This document shows, piece by piece, positions 32,146 through 43,694 of a DNA stretch of 64,000 nucleotides; positions within the stretch are counted from its first letter, which is position 1; every line of letters begins with the position of its first letter. The stretch covers positions 124,001 to 188,000 of the forward strand of contig JAUIRK010000691.1 in NCBI GenBank assembly GCA_030549495.1, given 5' to 3'. The stretch comes from Nectonema munidae (lineage: Eukaryota > Nematomorpha > Nectonematoida > Nectonematidae). Made by a program: the position numbers and the translations under genes. The notes beneath the pieces are model-generated. The model saw only the letters and a list, made by a program, of their open reading frames with translations. It had not been told where the DNA came from and did no database searches.

Positions 32146-32523
32146 CTATCAAAAGCCACTAAGTCACGCTCCGCTTTCAACTCAACCGTTCGTAAAGCTA
32201 CTCAAGATCTAGTGCCCGCTCATATCAGCCACAACGCTCACAATGCGCCTAGAGTAAAAGGGGAGGGCGGGGAAGTGCTGAATGCCGTGTTTTGCAGAAT
32301 AACCAAAAGTAAGTACTAAATGCCAAAGAAAGAGCGTTCTTCATCTGTCAGTCCAACAATGGAGGAGCAAAGTTATACAAATCACCGAGTTCTACATTTC
32401 TCCTCGGATTAGCTGACATGCAAGTATCACATAACGATTTAGATAATCGCGTTACGAAACGTTATGATTCGGTCCAGGACTAATAAATTTGAATATGCGA
32501 CAATTGAGATGCATAACCTAGTG

Positions 32524-32997
32524 CAGTGATTACCACCCTTTTTTATCCCACTGACCCCTTACACCAAAATATTTATTATTCGGACCCATTCGTGGTAAAA
32601 CTATCAAAATTGCGAAGAAAGTTAGATTCATTATTGCCACTTAAACTTCTTTAACAACAGATAAATAATGTGCAGAGAATTCAACAGTATTTGACAAATT
32701 TTAAGCAAAGTAATCTACAATAAAGAGACCTCCTTGGCATCCTTGTTCATTTAGTAGATAAAGGAAGAAGGATGACTGTTAAAAATAGAGAAATTGACTC
32801 TACTCATTATCAAAAAAATTAATGATTTTAAAAGTAATAGAGAATGTGAATGCATTGAACAAATAAAATAAAAATGTGGAAATGGAATTTCTAATTTTCT
32901 TTTAAAATATATATTTTGTAAAATATTAAATATGATGGAAAATTTTTTGCAGACCCCTGACCCTAAACCTTCCCGGACCCCATGCTGGGAATCACTG
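32524..32997. mobile_element. hAT-type MITE
   Basis: Starts CAGTGATTACCACCC and ends with the reverse complement of CAGTGATTCCCAGC; inward of each end is a run like ccactgacccctt / cggaccccatg. The interior is AT-rich and non-coding. The flanking octamers do not match, so no target duplication is visible. Confidence 0.65.
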
Positions 32998-34565
32998 TAA
33001 CACACATAAATAACAATAAAAGCTAATGCTTTTAAATTCTGACGCATCTTCGTTAGCTTACTCCTGCGTTATAGGGGAAATGCGCTTGGAATAAAAGTAC
33101 AACATTTTGCGTGACATCGCATTCATGTTGTTGTGTTACTTTAGTCAAAATACCTTTTTTTACTCGTTTACGCTTTTATTTTTTAATTAATGTTTTAATA
33201 TTTTATTGGCTCAAGTCCACCTCCTCTCAATTCGAGCCGTTTTTTAGTGTATCTTGCTCGTTCTTCAAATTCAAATAAGCAAAATTACTTGAAAATAAAC
33301 ACAAGTTTTTGCAAATGTAATTCTAATCCAACTTCCATTCTTTTAAGATGAGATGCATTAAATTGAGAGATGACGGAACAGCTCTTTCTTGAACTTTGGT
33401 TAATGAGTATTTTTACTTATCGATTTCGTTAAGTTTTTATTTAATTTTAAAAAACTGGCAAAAATATTTCTTTAGTAAAACTTATAACTACTTTTTTGAG
33501 CGATTTGAATTATTTTTCTAAAAAATTTGCATTTTCACATCCAAATTCTCATGAAGTCAATATAAATACTGGAAAGAAGAAAAACAAAAACTCTCAGATT
33601 TCCTATTCTAAAAGGAGGGTTAGGGTGAGGGTTTGTGAAAAAGTAGTTCATTTTCAAACTTTTATGTTGATTCCTATACTTGCTTCTTTCTTTTATTTCT
33701 AACTAAATTTTTTTGCGTGCTATGTACTTTCATATATCGGAAAGTGACCCAGTTAAAGGAAGACATTTCTCAGTCCATAAAACTTCTTTGTGTCAATTTT
33801 TTACTGATAAATTGTGCAATTTTTTAATTCTTTTACATTGGGCTTTTTCTTTTCATTGTAAATATTAGTTGATTAGTTAGATAATGATGGAAGCATATTG
33901 CATATACTATCCCCTTTCACAGCATTCTTTTATATTGGAAAGTCATACTAGAAGTTTAATGAATGTGAACTTAACATCCCTCAAAAGCTGTGAGCAAGAC
34001 CTTTTGAAATACTACTTCCTTTGTTTTGTGAACGTAATCTTTGCACAAGTTTGTATTTTGAGCTGTAAATCTTTACTTGCTTTCTTGATGCACTTTTGTT
34101 GGGTTTGACCTTGAGCTGTTGAAAGCATATCTGTATATTTTTACGCTTTCAAAAGCTACACAAATGGATGGATGATGATGGTGTTGAAGTATTTTTTATA
34201 GCTGTTTTCCATGCCTCAGAGATTATGTTAGTTCAAGATCTATTTTCCAATGTTATCGAAACATTCCATATATCTGGTGGAAAAAGAGGCCCTTTCGACG
34301 CATACGCAACTGAGGTGCTAATCCATGAAGAGGAGCTGGTGTTTGAACGCACGATACCTTGCATATAGTTTTATCAAAGTAGCCCTCTGTTAAGGTATCT
34401 GAAAAATTTAGCCTTACATAATTAAGCCCTCATGACACTTTTTTCGCTGGGAAGGTAAGCGAGACTAGCAATCATCCCAAAGAAACGCCTTGTTTTCGTC
34501 ATGACGTTATTGTTTTTGAATTCCAAATTCATGTATTTTCTTGCATGTGTTTTGTGCGAAACGAA

Positions 34566-34828
34566 AAAAGCAGCCTAGGACCGACCCAGAAATTTTTTTA
34601 GGAGGAAGTAAAAACAAAAACATATTAGCAATAGCGTTCCAAAATCTCTATGTTCTATTATATCCCTATATTAGTGTTTCTTTCATCCATCATCTGGGGA
34701 AGAGTCTGTGGAGTAGTGTTGAAATTAGTGTAAATTTACAAAATTAGTCGTGTTTTATGTAAAAGTACTCAATTCTTTTAGAAATATTATTAATAAGGAA
34801 AATTCTTTCTCCTCTCTGCCTACGGGCC
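34566..34828. mobile_element. possible hAT MITE
   Basis: Begins cagcctaggaccgacccaga and ends ctgcctacgggccctg; the reverse strand of the right end, CAGGGCCCGTAGGCAGAG, resembles the CAGGCCCGTAGCCAG group also seen at 23842. The two ends are weakly alike and no target duplication was found. Confidence 0.3.
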
Positions 34829-35935
34829 CTGCGTGTGGGTATGCTCACCAAAGCAAATTTTTGTTGCTTCTTTAAACCAAGACACCCTAGTGTGTTGATG
34901 AAGATGAAATCAAAGCATCTATCTCACCGTTTCCAAGAACTCTTCGTAAATGAGATGCGACATTCCATTGAAGAAGAAACACGAGCTAAAGTTGTTTGGC
35001 AAGGGCAGGTCGCATCACAGAAAGCTGCTTAAAACATTTTGGTGGAACCGAGAATTTCCAATGTATAAATCGTTTTGAAGGGATTGCAAGGAAGTGGAAA
35101 GATTGCTCAGTTTGCTAACCCAGCTTTTCAATTATCAAGATTTACACCACTGTCACGTTTAAAGATTTTTAGCCTAGTACATCTGAAGAAAGAGATAAAA
35201 GTTTTAAAGATTCCGCTTCTTTTGGCAAAACTCCCCATTTGTAGTTCTTATTAATTGGAACAGTAACTGCCAATCAGTCATTCTCTGGCTCACTTGCCCC
35301 TGTGCCGTTGTATGCTCATTCATAATTACAGGCCTTCATCATTTTCAATAATTTGCATATATTGTGATGACAGGGCTTGATTTTATAACAGAAGAGATTG
35401 AATAATTAGTATTGAAAAAAGAATGTGACAGAAAATATTTGAAAATAAAATGAAGCTGCTCTCTCTCAGTAAAAATTTCAAAAACATATATTGTATTAGA
35501 ATTTTTCATTCTTTTTAGTGTATAAAAATAAGTGTATGTTAGTTAGACTCTCAAAAAAGGGTATAAAATAAAGATAAAAATTTGCAAACAAAAATCAAAC
35601 AATAAATTAAGATGGCAGACATTACTTCATTTTTCTCAAGTTAAAGCAGGCAAACACAAAGCAGTCCAACTATAATTTTGCCCGAGTCAGCTTCCAAAAA
35701 GAAAGAATTTTCAAATACAAAGTTAAAAATTTTAAAATGTAATAATAAAATTTTTATGAAACAAAATAAAATAGTTAAATGATACAAACATTTTGTAAGG
35801 ATTCATAAATACAAAAAACTGTAGTTTAATCACTTTCATAAAATTATTTAAGCGTTTTTTTGACTATTTCTCTGTCTACAAATAAAATTGTGACAGCTGT
35901 CATAAATAGATCAAGTACATTTTTACAACTCAAAC

Positions 35936-37010
35936 ATTTTGTTTCGATATTATATTCTTATTATAATAATCAACAAATTTTCGTAAAAAAATATTTTAAT
36001 TAGGTACAGTATTACTTACAAAATTTAACATAGAACATTATAAAAAAATAGGGTATTTTTGCTTTTAAACAGAATAGCTAGTCAAAATATTTATGACCAA
36101 ATACCTATTGTAGAAAAAAATTTCTTGACTTGAAAAAATTAGTTTTGAAATGTTAAAAAATGTTACAAACGTACTGATAAAGATTAATAGTGACCTATGT
36201 TGAAAAAAAAATTTAACGCGAGTTTGACAATATTCATTGATATAAAATTGTAACTATTGATAACTTTGTTTTTCTCTCATTTAAAAACATAAACAAATTT
36301 TCATTTTTGGAAAATGTTTGGTGTATTAAATTATGTTAAAATTAAAAATTTGAAAATAAAATATGAAAACTTCAAATTGTGAGCATCAGTGTGTTAATTA
36401 AAGTCAAAACATGGAGCTACCTCTGCTGTGAATTGATGGAACTAAATTTTTACCAAAAATCTGTTATTAATTTGAATAGCTAAACTTTGGTATCACTAAA
36501 AAAGATACATTTTGTTTCGAAATATATTTTTGTTATAATAATCAACTAATTTTCTTAAAAAAAAGGTTTAATTAATTATGTACAGTATTACTTACAAAAT
36601 TTAACAATCGAAGATTATAAATAAATCTCGGCTCAAATATTAAACAAATAGAATATTTTTGCTTTTAAACTGAATAGCTAGGCAAAAGTATTCATTCCCA
36701 AATAGCTATTGAAAAAATATTTCTTGACTTGAAAAAATTAAAGCTTTCAAATGTTACAAAATGTAACAAGCGTACTGATAAAGATTAAAAGTTACCTTTG
36801 TTGAAAAAATTTTCTAACACGAGTCTGACAATATCCATTGATATATAATTACGATTGAAAACTATTTTTCTCTCATTTAAAAACATAAACAAATTTCCAT
36901 TTTTGTAAAATGTTTGGTGTATTGATGGAAATAAATTTTTACCAAAAATCTCTGTGATTAATTTGAAAAGCTGAACTTTGGTATCATGAAAAAAGGTTCT
37001 GAAAATATTG
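35936..37010 (+). repeat. two-copy tandem duplication, about 575 and 500 bp
   Basis: ttttgtttcga followed by ttataataatcaac starts at about 35935 and again at about 36511, and the following landmarks recur in order (tacagtattacttacaaaat, ttcttgacttgaaaaaatta, tctcatttaaaaacataaac, tttttaccaaaaatctg). Divergence between copies is about 10-15 percent by eye. No coding is visible. Confidence 0.8.
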
Positions 37011-37091
37011 AACTTATATTCCGCTAAAAACTAGTTTCTAATGAGATAAAATAAAATTATTTTTAATTTAACTCTAAATACAAATGAGTGA

Positions 37092-37235
37092 GGTTGAACA
37101 AGAGAAGAGAGCTTGAGTGAAGGAAGAGAGCTTGAATGAGAGAAGAGAGATTGAGTGAGAGAAGAGAGCTTAAATAAGAGAAGAGGGATTGAATGAGAGA
37201 AGAGAGCTTGAATGAGAGAAGAGAGCTTGAGTGAT
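37092..37235 (+). repeat. GA-rich minisatellite, about 20-bp unit
   Basis: About seven imperfect copies of a unit like gaagagagcttgaatgagag, with interspersed gaggttgaacaag variants. Simple repeat; no function suggested. Confidence 0.9.
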
Positions 37236-37641
37236 AGAGTTTTAGTATAGAAAGCGGAAGAAAAATAGAGATGGAGACAGAAAGAGAAATAGAATCATTG
37301 TGACAGAAGAAGATGAGAAAAATCTAGTGGATCATCAATATGTGTTTGCTTCCTTGTAATGATATGCTTATTATAACTGCTCGTAAAATGTTCATTGCAA
37401 ATTTTAAATTCTCTGCCAATTCATTATGTTTCCTTACCGAAAACTCTGTCAATCTCTTTGAGCCCAATGTTTACAACCTTATTTCAAACATGATTTAATC
37501 AAAAAAATTAATATTTTTACGAATTTTTGTTTGTTTTATCATTTAATAAATTGATTTTTACTATATAAAAAATAAAACAAAAAGTTTAATTATTGAAAGA
37601 TTGGGAACAATATAAATTTCGCAATTTTTTTTAAATTTAGA

Positions 37642-38178
37642 CTAACCTTTAGTGCTGCCTTCACTTAAAAATTAATTGTACAAAATTGGCTAAATCATAT
37701 CCATTACTGACAAATGAAACATTTTGAGTGAATTAAACATCTAAAGTTGGTTTATTAAATAAATTAAGAAAATAATTATGAGAGAAATACTGCAAGTAGA
37801 AGTTATTTTTATGTTTATATATTTGATATTGATTTACCGGTTTAAACGATTTTTTGACAGGTTTTATTGATTTCATAAAAAATGAAAATCATCATTAAAT
37901 TCTACATACTTGAAATGTATAAAAAACTTTTTATAAGCATAAAAATTTTAATTTTGACATGAGCTGTCATATATAAATTATTTTTTGTCAGATTTGACTA
38001 ATTTTTATTAAAAAAAAAGACAACACCACTGAATTCAGCATAGTTGAAATATATATGTAACATTAAAAATATTTATAAAAACTTATTAATATCTGAGAAA
38101 AATAGGGGGGGGGGCACTTTACTCCCCCCCCCTCAAGCACTTGAGCGGACAAATTTAGCCCAGCACTAATAGGGTTAA
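37642..38178 (-). mobile_element. piggyBac-like MITE, 537 bp, both ends present
   Basis: Compact member of the family whose left end is at 17229, inserted in the opposite orientation. The right side (38178, read on the minus strand) is TTAA, CCCTATTAGTGCTGGGC, a C/G run and tattaataagtttttat, closely following 17229-17340. The left side (37642) is ctaacctttagtgctgcc, with tacaattaattttt and cttcact nearby, matching the right terminus at 56380-56447. TTAA is intact at the right and ctaa at the left. It has one copy of the gctgaattcagtgg unit instead of an array. It lies in intron 1 of the CDK5 activator. Confidence 0.8.
38107..38135. repeat. G-run and C-run pair near the MITE end
   Basis: A run of ten G (about 38106-38115) followed ten bases later by a run of nine C, within the subterminal part of the piggyBac-like MITE; it could fold as a hairpin. 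The homologous position of the copy at 17229 has a single C-run (17281-17293). Confidence 0.7.
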
Positions 38179-38449
38179 AGGTGAAAAAAAACAAAATAGG
38201 TAATCACTAGACCGAAACATTCTTAATATTAAATAAGGCATATCAAAAAATAATAAAATGTTTTAAAAATTTGAAAATATTATAATCTAATATTTTTTTA
38301 TTTGTTTTAAAATTAGGCCTCCATATGTAGACACAGGGATAATTTAATTTAAATAAAATAATTTTATTTTTTAAATTTTGAAATATATTTTTTTAATTTT
38401 TAGTTTGATTATTTTTAATTTATATTTTTGAAAATGATATTTTTCACGT

Positions 38450-39480
38450 TTTTAAAATGGATCTAGAGTTATTTTCTGGCAAAATGACACATTTCGATAT
38501 TTGAGAAAAGCAACAGAAGAGATTGAAAGTGAATCAACTCAATCTACTCATATTGTTATAACAGGGCCACATGAAGGAGGTGAAGATAGTGATAGAGAAT
38601 GGTAACGAAAATTATCATGCAAATATTCCTGTAGAAGTAGCTGGTAAATTGGATTTATTTGTAAATGAAGATTTTGTTGATGATTTGGATGAAGAGTAAG
38701 TAAAGAGCAAAACTTAAAATGTAAAAAAGTTACCTCGAACTGGCGAAAAAACTTTCTAAAGCAAATTTCATCTTGAAAAGACCTTTTGAAAGACTTACTA
38801 AGTTTCCATCCTTTTATTTTGTCTTATGTTGAATTTGCATTATCATTAAATGATCTCTTTAAAAAACATATGTTGAAGTTGAGGATACTTCTTTTTCCTT
38901 ACAATACTCGAATTGAGAAGAGACCATTGGTCTAAGTCTTTTTAACTTGAATGCAAGCTTTTTCCAAGCAAGGTTTGGAAATAGTTTTCCCAAAATAAAG
39001 GATTTCCTTCACGTAGTTGATAAATCAACCTTTAACCCTTTGAGGACCAGTGGGTCACCAGTGACCAAAGAAATGAAAATCGTCTGCTTTGAATAAATAA
39101 AATTCCATTGAAAAAGAAAGCAGACGAATCCTCTTCAAAATGTTGGTCCTCAAAGAGTTAAGAGGTCAAAAATTGCAAGGGTAAAACCTTTATACAATTT
39201 ATTAAATAAAGAGTATACAAATGAAAGCTACTCAGATTTTGCTATAAAATATGGACGCTTCGCAGCTCAACAGGTTTACATTACTCTGTATATGAAGGAA
39301 AAATTGATAATGGAATTGGAACACTGAGAAGTAGTGTTGAAAACTCCTTACTAAACGTTTGTAAAGCTTCCTCTAATCATCATATTTTTGTGGATAACTT
39401 TATGATTTGATGAAATCTTTAAAGTAAAGACATAAAATATTTGAAAATAATGAAGAAAAAAAAGTTCTGACAAAATATCT
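38450..39480 (+). pseudogene. second piggyBac transposase, decayed
   Basis: Plus-strand pieces: an acidic N-terminus (EGGEDSDRE, PVEVAGKLDLFVNEDFVDD; 38575-38697), FPKIKDFLHVVDKS (about 38985-39030), then after a MITE VKPLYNLLNKEYTNES (about 39182-39230), YGRFAAQQ, and GTLRSSVENSLLNVCKASSN with HHIFVDNFM (about 39318-39412), the segment around the second catalytic Asp. This matches the piggyBac order KxFLHxxDN / VRPLxxLLN / HHxxxDNFF. The C-terminal third is absent, and stops and frame changes are frequent. It differs from the element at 3069-6857. Confidence 0.75.
39032..39161. mobile_element. short piggyBac MITE (122 bp plus TTAA duplications)
   Basis: Bounded by TTAA at 39032-39035 and 39158-39161. 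The ends are inverted: CCCTTTGAGGACCA on the left and, on the reverse strand, CTCTTTGAGGACCA on the right. A second inner pair, cgtctgctt and aagcagacg, extends the hairpin character. It sits inside the decayed piggyBac transposase at 38450-39480, interrupting it right after FLHVVDKS. Confidence 0.9.
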
Positions 39481-39949
39481 TGACGTTTTGAGACTCAGGA
39501 ATTAATTTGTAACACATTTTTTAGGTCATAAAAAGACATATTCTTGACGTTAGGTCATAAAAGTAATATTTTCTAGGTTAGGTCATTTTTTCCTACTTTA
39601 CTAACTTATGATGATATTTCACGATAAAAAATCTATAATAATATTACTGTTTTCTTTTTTTACATATCGTTCAAAACATATTTCAAGTTATAGTTACGAT
39701 TGATTAAATAACATTATTCATTTTTGTTATGATTGCTATTGTGTTAAAAACACTTTCTTGATGAATAAATGGGGTGTTATTTACATACCCAATTGAATGC
39801 ATTTTCCATGAAAACCACCAAAAATAAGAATCTTGGCATAATCAATATTTTTAATTTTTACACTATCAATAAGAGCTGTAGTTTCGTCTTGACAAATCTG
39901 TTTTCAATTTAACTTAAATTTTATTTCATTTTTAGAATGCCTAAAATTT

Positions 39950-41270
39950 CCAAAGTTCCTCTTCTAAAATTGCAATCATTATTTCCAAATATCCTAAGAA
40001 TTTTCGCTGTCACAAAACAAATTATACTGTAAACTGTGTTTAATCGAAATTAAACAAAAAAAAATTTTGTTGACCCGCACAGAGCTGATCAAAACATCAA
40101 CAAAAACTGAAAGATATGTCTCAAAACTCTTCTATCGAAAAGTTTACAAGTTTAACTTTAGAAAAATTTAACAAAAATTTAATCACAGCCTTTTAAAGGC
40201 TAACATACCTTTGCACAAATTGTGACATTCCAGTATTGTTTCCTTTTTTGATAGTTTGGGGAAACAAATTCCTTCTGTTTTTTATTGTCGAAAAATGGTT
40301 TCACGTTTGGCAGAAGAAAAACTACAAAGTATCAAGTTTATTTTGAAGAAATGATGTTTATTTGATGATTGATGTTTCAATTGTGAACAAAAAATTGTTG
40401 AACCAACAAAAACCTACCTGATCAAAGCTGAAGTTTTGGAAAATCACTTGAATGCACAAACCTCATCTTTTTTCATTGACGATACAATTAAAGAATTTGA
40501 AATAAAAAGAGATAACTTTTTGCTTTTGATAACTTATGCAGCTCTATATAAATAACCCTAATAGCATTCAGAAATATTAAAGTTATGTTTCCGAATCTTT
40601 TCCATGTTACGTGCTTCTCTCACCTGCTGCATAACTGTGCTCTCAAAATAAAAAGTTTTTCCGTGGAGTTGACAATTTAATCTTGAGTTTCAAGGCGCTC
40701 ACATAATAAAAAATAAAAAAAGGCGTTCTTGTTTTTCAAAAGTTGGTTATCCGCCAATACCAGTCGTTACTAGATGGAGGAGTTGGTTAAAGGCCGCCCT
40801 ATTTTACAGCAAAAATCCCCCCGAAGTCAAGAAAATCACAGAAGAAATGGAGGAGGATGCGGGTATTCTTTTGAAAAAAGCAGAAAAAAGCCCTGAATCT
40901 GAGAGTTTATCACATGATTTATTGACAATCAAGCAGATAAAATAATTGAAATGATTGAAGTTTCACAAAAAATGTCCTTTAAAAGATGCAAGTGATGCTA
41001 TCAACAAGCTCAGTTTTCCCAATGATTCTTGTGAATTGATACCCTATATATAAAGAAAAGAATTGATGATATAATCAGCTAAAAGATATCATGGAAATGA
41101 CCAACCAGGAGATAAGTCCAGAAAGATACATACTTTTGCAAAATTGTCCTGCTTCTAGCTCTGAGGTAGAAAGATCCTTCTCCAAACTCAAAAAACTTTT
41201 GCAGAAAGATCGAAATTTTAATTCCGATAACATTTTTAACTATAAGATTTACTTCTATAATTGTGAATAA
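39950..41270 (+). mobile_element. hAT transposase remains
   Basis: Plus-strand hAT in several frames. Order: a cysteine pair YCKLC (about 40040), KANIPLHKL (about 40198-40225, normally SNIPFNKL), FFDSLGKQIPSVFYCRK (about 40245-40295), VVEPTKTYLIKAEV region (40395-40440), PPIPVVTRWRSWLKAALFYS (40752-40810, the hAT TRWxSW block), then NPPEVKKITEEMEEDAG, and at the C-terminus SSSEVERSFSKLKKLLQKDR (41155-41215), the dimerisation motif. Many stops. It ends about 160 bp from the donor site of CDK5 activator exon 1. Terminal inverted repeats were not found. Confidence 0.75.
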
Positions 41271-41431
41271 ATTTGTTTTAAGGGAATTTAAAAAAGATTT
41301 GTTTTGCTCCCTTGGTCCCGGTTGTAAAATAAAGTTTGCCAGTTGGGACCCATTTGATCGCAATAACCGCAAAATTATGAAAAATTAAAGAGGAACAAAG
41401 ACACATCAAAAATGTGGGAGATCTGTTTTAC

Positions 41432-41632
41432 CTTTTCTCCTTCGTCAAATGCTTTGTTACTTTGTTTGAGTGTCAGTCTCTTTTTGAAGTGCTGCTTCAC
41501 GATGTTGAATCGATTTTTGGCGTCGCTCTTGCAAAAGGCGATGCTGAACCCACTCGGCACACGAGTCATTCTTTCGGCCAAGCTCGATACTGAAGTTTTG
41601 TTGCAGTCATTCGAAGAGATAACAGCTCCCAT
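41432..41632 (-). CDS. CDK5 activator (p35-like), exon 1 with N-myristoylation start
   Basis: First coding exon, 67 codons. The start ATG at 41632-41630 is in a good context (tttccatgg). MGAVISS fits the myristoylation pattern MGxxxS and parallels human p35 MGTVLS, the signal that holds p35 at membranes. A basic stretch follows (SDAKNRFNIVKQHFKKRLTL then KQSNK), as in the p35 N-terminus. The exon ends DEGEK at the donor AAAG|gtaaaa, phase 0, and joins exon 2 (KKEALAKS). Summed with exons 2 and 3, the protein is 257 residues (human p35: 307). It is shorter in the region between the N-terminal anchor and the CDK5-binding domain; an additional small exon in intron 1 cannot be excluded. Confidence 0.88.
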
Positions 41633-43250
41633 GGAAATCGCTTTCAGTACATGCAGTAGATTTCGTTTTGTATTTTTGTTTCAGATCTCTTCACAATGGC
41701 TTGGGAAGTTCATCTAAATATGTTGTGTGCTTTTAAATTTTTGTGTTCGGAAAAATTAAAGAATTGGGAATCAGAATTATTCTACTTCTTTTAAGCTGCT
41801 TCAAAGAGATTGCACGCGCAAAAATATTTGCGTGCTAATTATTTACGCTTAAAGTTGCGCTTTCGAGTGTGCACTTGAAGCAGAACTGAGAAACCTCTTC
41901 GCTCCCAATACGTATCAAATAGAAGCAGAACACTTAGTCAGAATCGTGCGTATGCTGCTTCCTGAACATTAACCATGTTAAATTGAATGAGTGTCGCAAT
42001 TCAAAATTTGGTTAGTTTTACTTTAGTGTTGCAAACTGTGGGATAATTACTGCTGAGACAACTACATCTAAAAGAGTTGGTGAGCCATGCATTATTACTA
42101 AAAGTAAGTACCTAGCCCTTAAGGCAACTCATCGCTAACTAAATAAACAAATTCACTAAACATTGATCGGCTGAGGGCCTTTTCTTGAAATCATTTTCTA
42201 AAAACATTCTTTTGCATTTCCTTATAATAAAATACCTACATGTTTATACATTTGATTCCTTTTTTACTTTGCTTAAATTTAAAAGCCTAAAAATTAGTTT
42301 CAATAAAATTTAGTATTTGAATTAAGAAAAAAGCAGCTTTTAAATGAATTGAAAGATAACTCAGCAGGAAAATAATGCCGATTTATGACTGGTGGATATG
42401 AAGCGAGCTAGAAGTGAAATTTGTTTCTAGTGTGTATTTTATAAACAATATGTTTGACAAATTTAACCTTGAAAAGACTTGCTCTGCCATAATTCTTTCT
42501 CAGGAAATTTTATGAAGTTATTCAGTAAGATTAGCCTCTTTGCCAACGAACACATAAGGTAAATCGAAAACGTTCTTCTTGAATTCAAAGCCTACGCATC
42601 TAAACTCATCAGCTTCATTCAAAGGCGCTATATACGAGGTTTAACAGAGAAGCGATGTAATGAGAAATACCCTGTAAAGCGTATCAAGGGTCTTCTGCTC
42701 TTGAGTCTTGTTTTCAAGTGTAGAGTTTTTTGCTTCAAAAAAGCTTAACAAAAAGCTCTACCGAAGTAATTCGAACTGAGGACTAGCATCTCCACGCCCG
42801 CATCAACATAGTTTTATTTTATGTTGTTATTCGAGACTAATCATCACTCGAAACATGGATCTTTTGTTTTGTTTATAACGATTGGCTGGCTTGTGAATAA
42901 ACGAGAAAAGCTTTTAAAACTCTTTGCACTTTCCTTGCAGAACACAGCTCAACACAAATAACGAGAAAAACAGATAAAACATTTGTCTCTAAAAAGGGCA
43001 TACGCAGATAAAATTATACTAAAGATTTAACTTATTTGATTGTAGGCTTTTTTCAAAAAATATCATTTGAAAGTGTCTGCCGTCTCTCCTATTTTTGAAG
43101 TACGACGCGCTCATGGAGGGCGGGGAATGGCTAAAGGGTTTCATCGCTAAGAAATGTTCTTTTGATTCAGAGTATTATTGTGTCCTTTGGGATGTAAAAC
43201 CTTGAAATTTTGGTCCATTAGGAAGGTTGAGTGCTTGGAAAGATAAAAAG
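41633..43250. other. upstream region of the CDK5 activator, no gene recognised
   Basis: AT-rich. It would hold the 5' UTR or an upstream intron of the minus-strand gene. A nearby clear promoter was not recognised. Confidence 0.4.
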
Positions 43251-43251
43251 A

Positions 43252-43482
43252 TCAATCGCTTGTAGGTAAGAATGAAAAAATCGCTCTATGGAAAGAGAGG
43301 GGCTGAAAATTAAGCTTCATCCCTCTAGTCGTTCTTGTGCTAATTGAAAAAGTTTTCTTATGGGGTATCAACCAAACTCTCTTTGTGGAATAGCATTCAT
43401 TTAGGTTGCGATATCCATTTTCTGAGGAAGAGGAAGAGCTACCGAAGTTCCGATTTATTTTCTTACAAGAGTATGGTCTCAT
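43252..43482 (-). other. unassigned open frame with poly-Ser
   Basis: Starts MRPYSCKKINRNFG followed by six Ser and ENGYRNLNECYSTKRVW. It may be a chance frame or an exon of the same unknown minus-strand unit as 43695-44060. No domain recognised. Confidence 0.2.
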
Positions 43483-43694
43483 TTAGTTAAGCAAAGCTGT
43501 TGTACCTAATTTAATTCTAAGATGCAAAAAGGTTCCCGACGATCATTTCAAGATCATTTTATGAACTAAGAACTTCCTATTTTACATTACCTTTTATAGG
43601 TTCGCTTAGCATCCAGAAATTAAATTTTTCAACTTTGCAAAATTTACTATTGAATGAAACTTGAAAATTTTGCGAAAAGATGCAAGCATTTGAA

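Larger units (their letters stand above)
32146..41431 (-). other. intron 1 of the CDK5 activator gene
   Basis: Phase-0 intron of 9,286 bp on the minus strand: donor AAAG|gtaaaa at 41432/41431, acceptor gatag before 32145. It contains hAT MITEs, a two-copy tandem duplication (35936-37010), a GA-rich minisatellite, a piggyBac-like MITE (37642-38178), a decayed piggyBac (38450-39480) and a hAT (39950-41270). Between 33000 and 35900 I recognise no gene. Confidence 0.8.

Noticed and set aside
31842-32180. Long minus-strand open frame in the wrong phase over the same exon
   Set aside because: Arg-rich shadow frame; the neighbouring frame gives the CDK5 activator match and correct splice phases.
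31894-32319. Long open frame on the plus strand over CDK5 activator exon 2
   Set aside because: It is the antisense shadow of the GC-rich exon; the minus-strand frame with splice sites matches p35.
37092-37235. GA-rich repeat as a CRISPR-like array
   Set aside because: Imperfect contiguous units without spacers, in a eukaryotic intron; a minisatellite.
17229-38178. A single 21-kb giant piggyBac-like transposon bounded by inverted TTAA termini
   Set aside because: The interval contains exons 2 and 3 of the CDK5 activator whose exon 1 lies outside, and 38178 has its own partner end at 37642. The termini belong to separate copies.
41412-41717. Plus-strand open frame opposite CDK5 activator exon 1
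   Set aside because: Antisense shadow without family resemblance.
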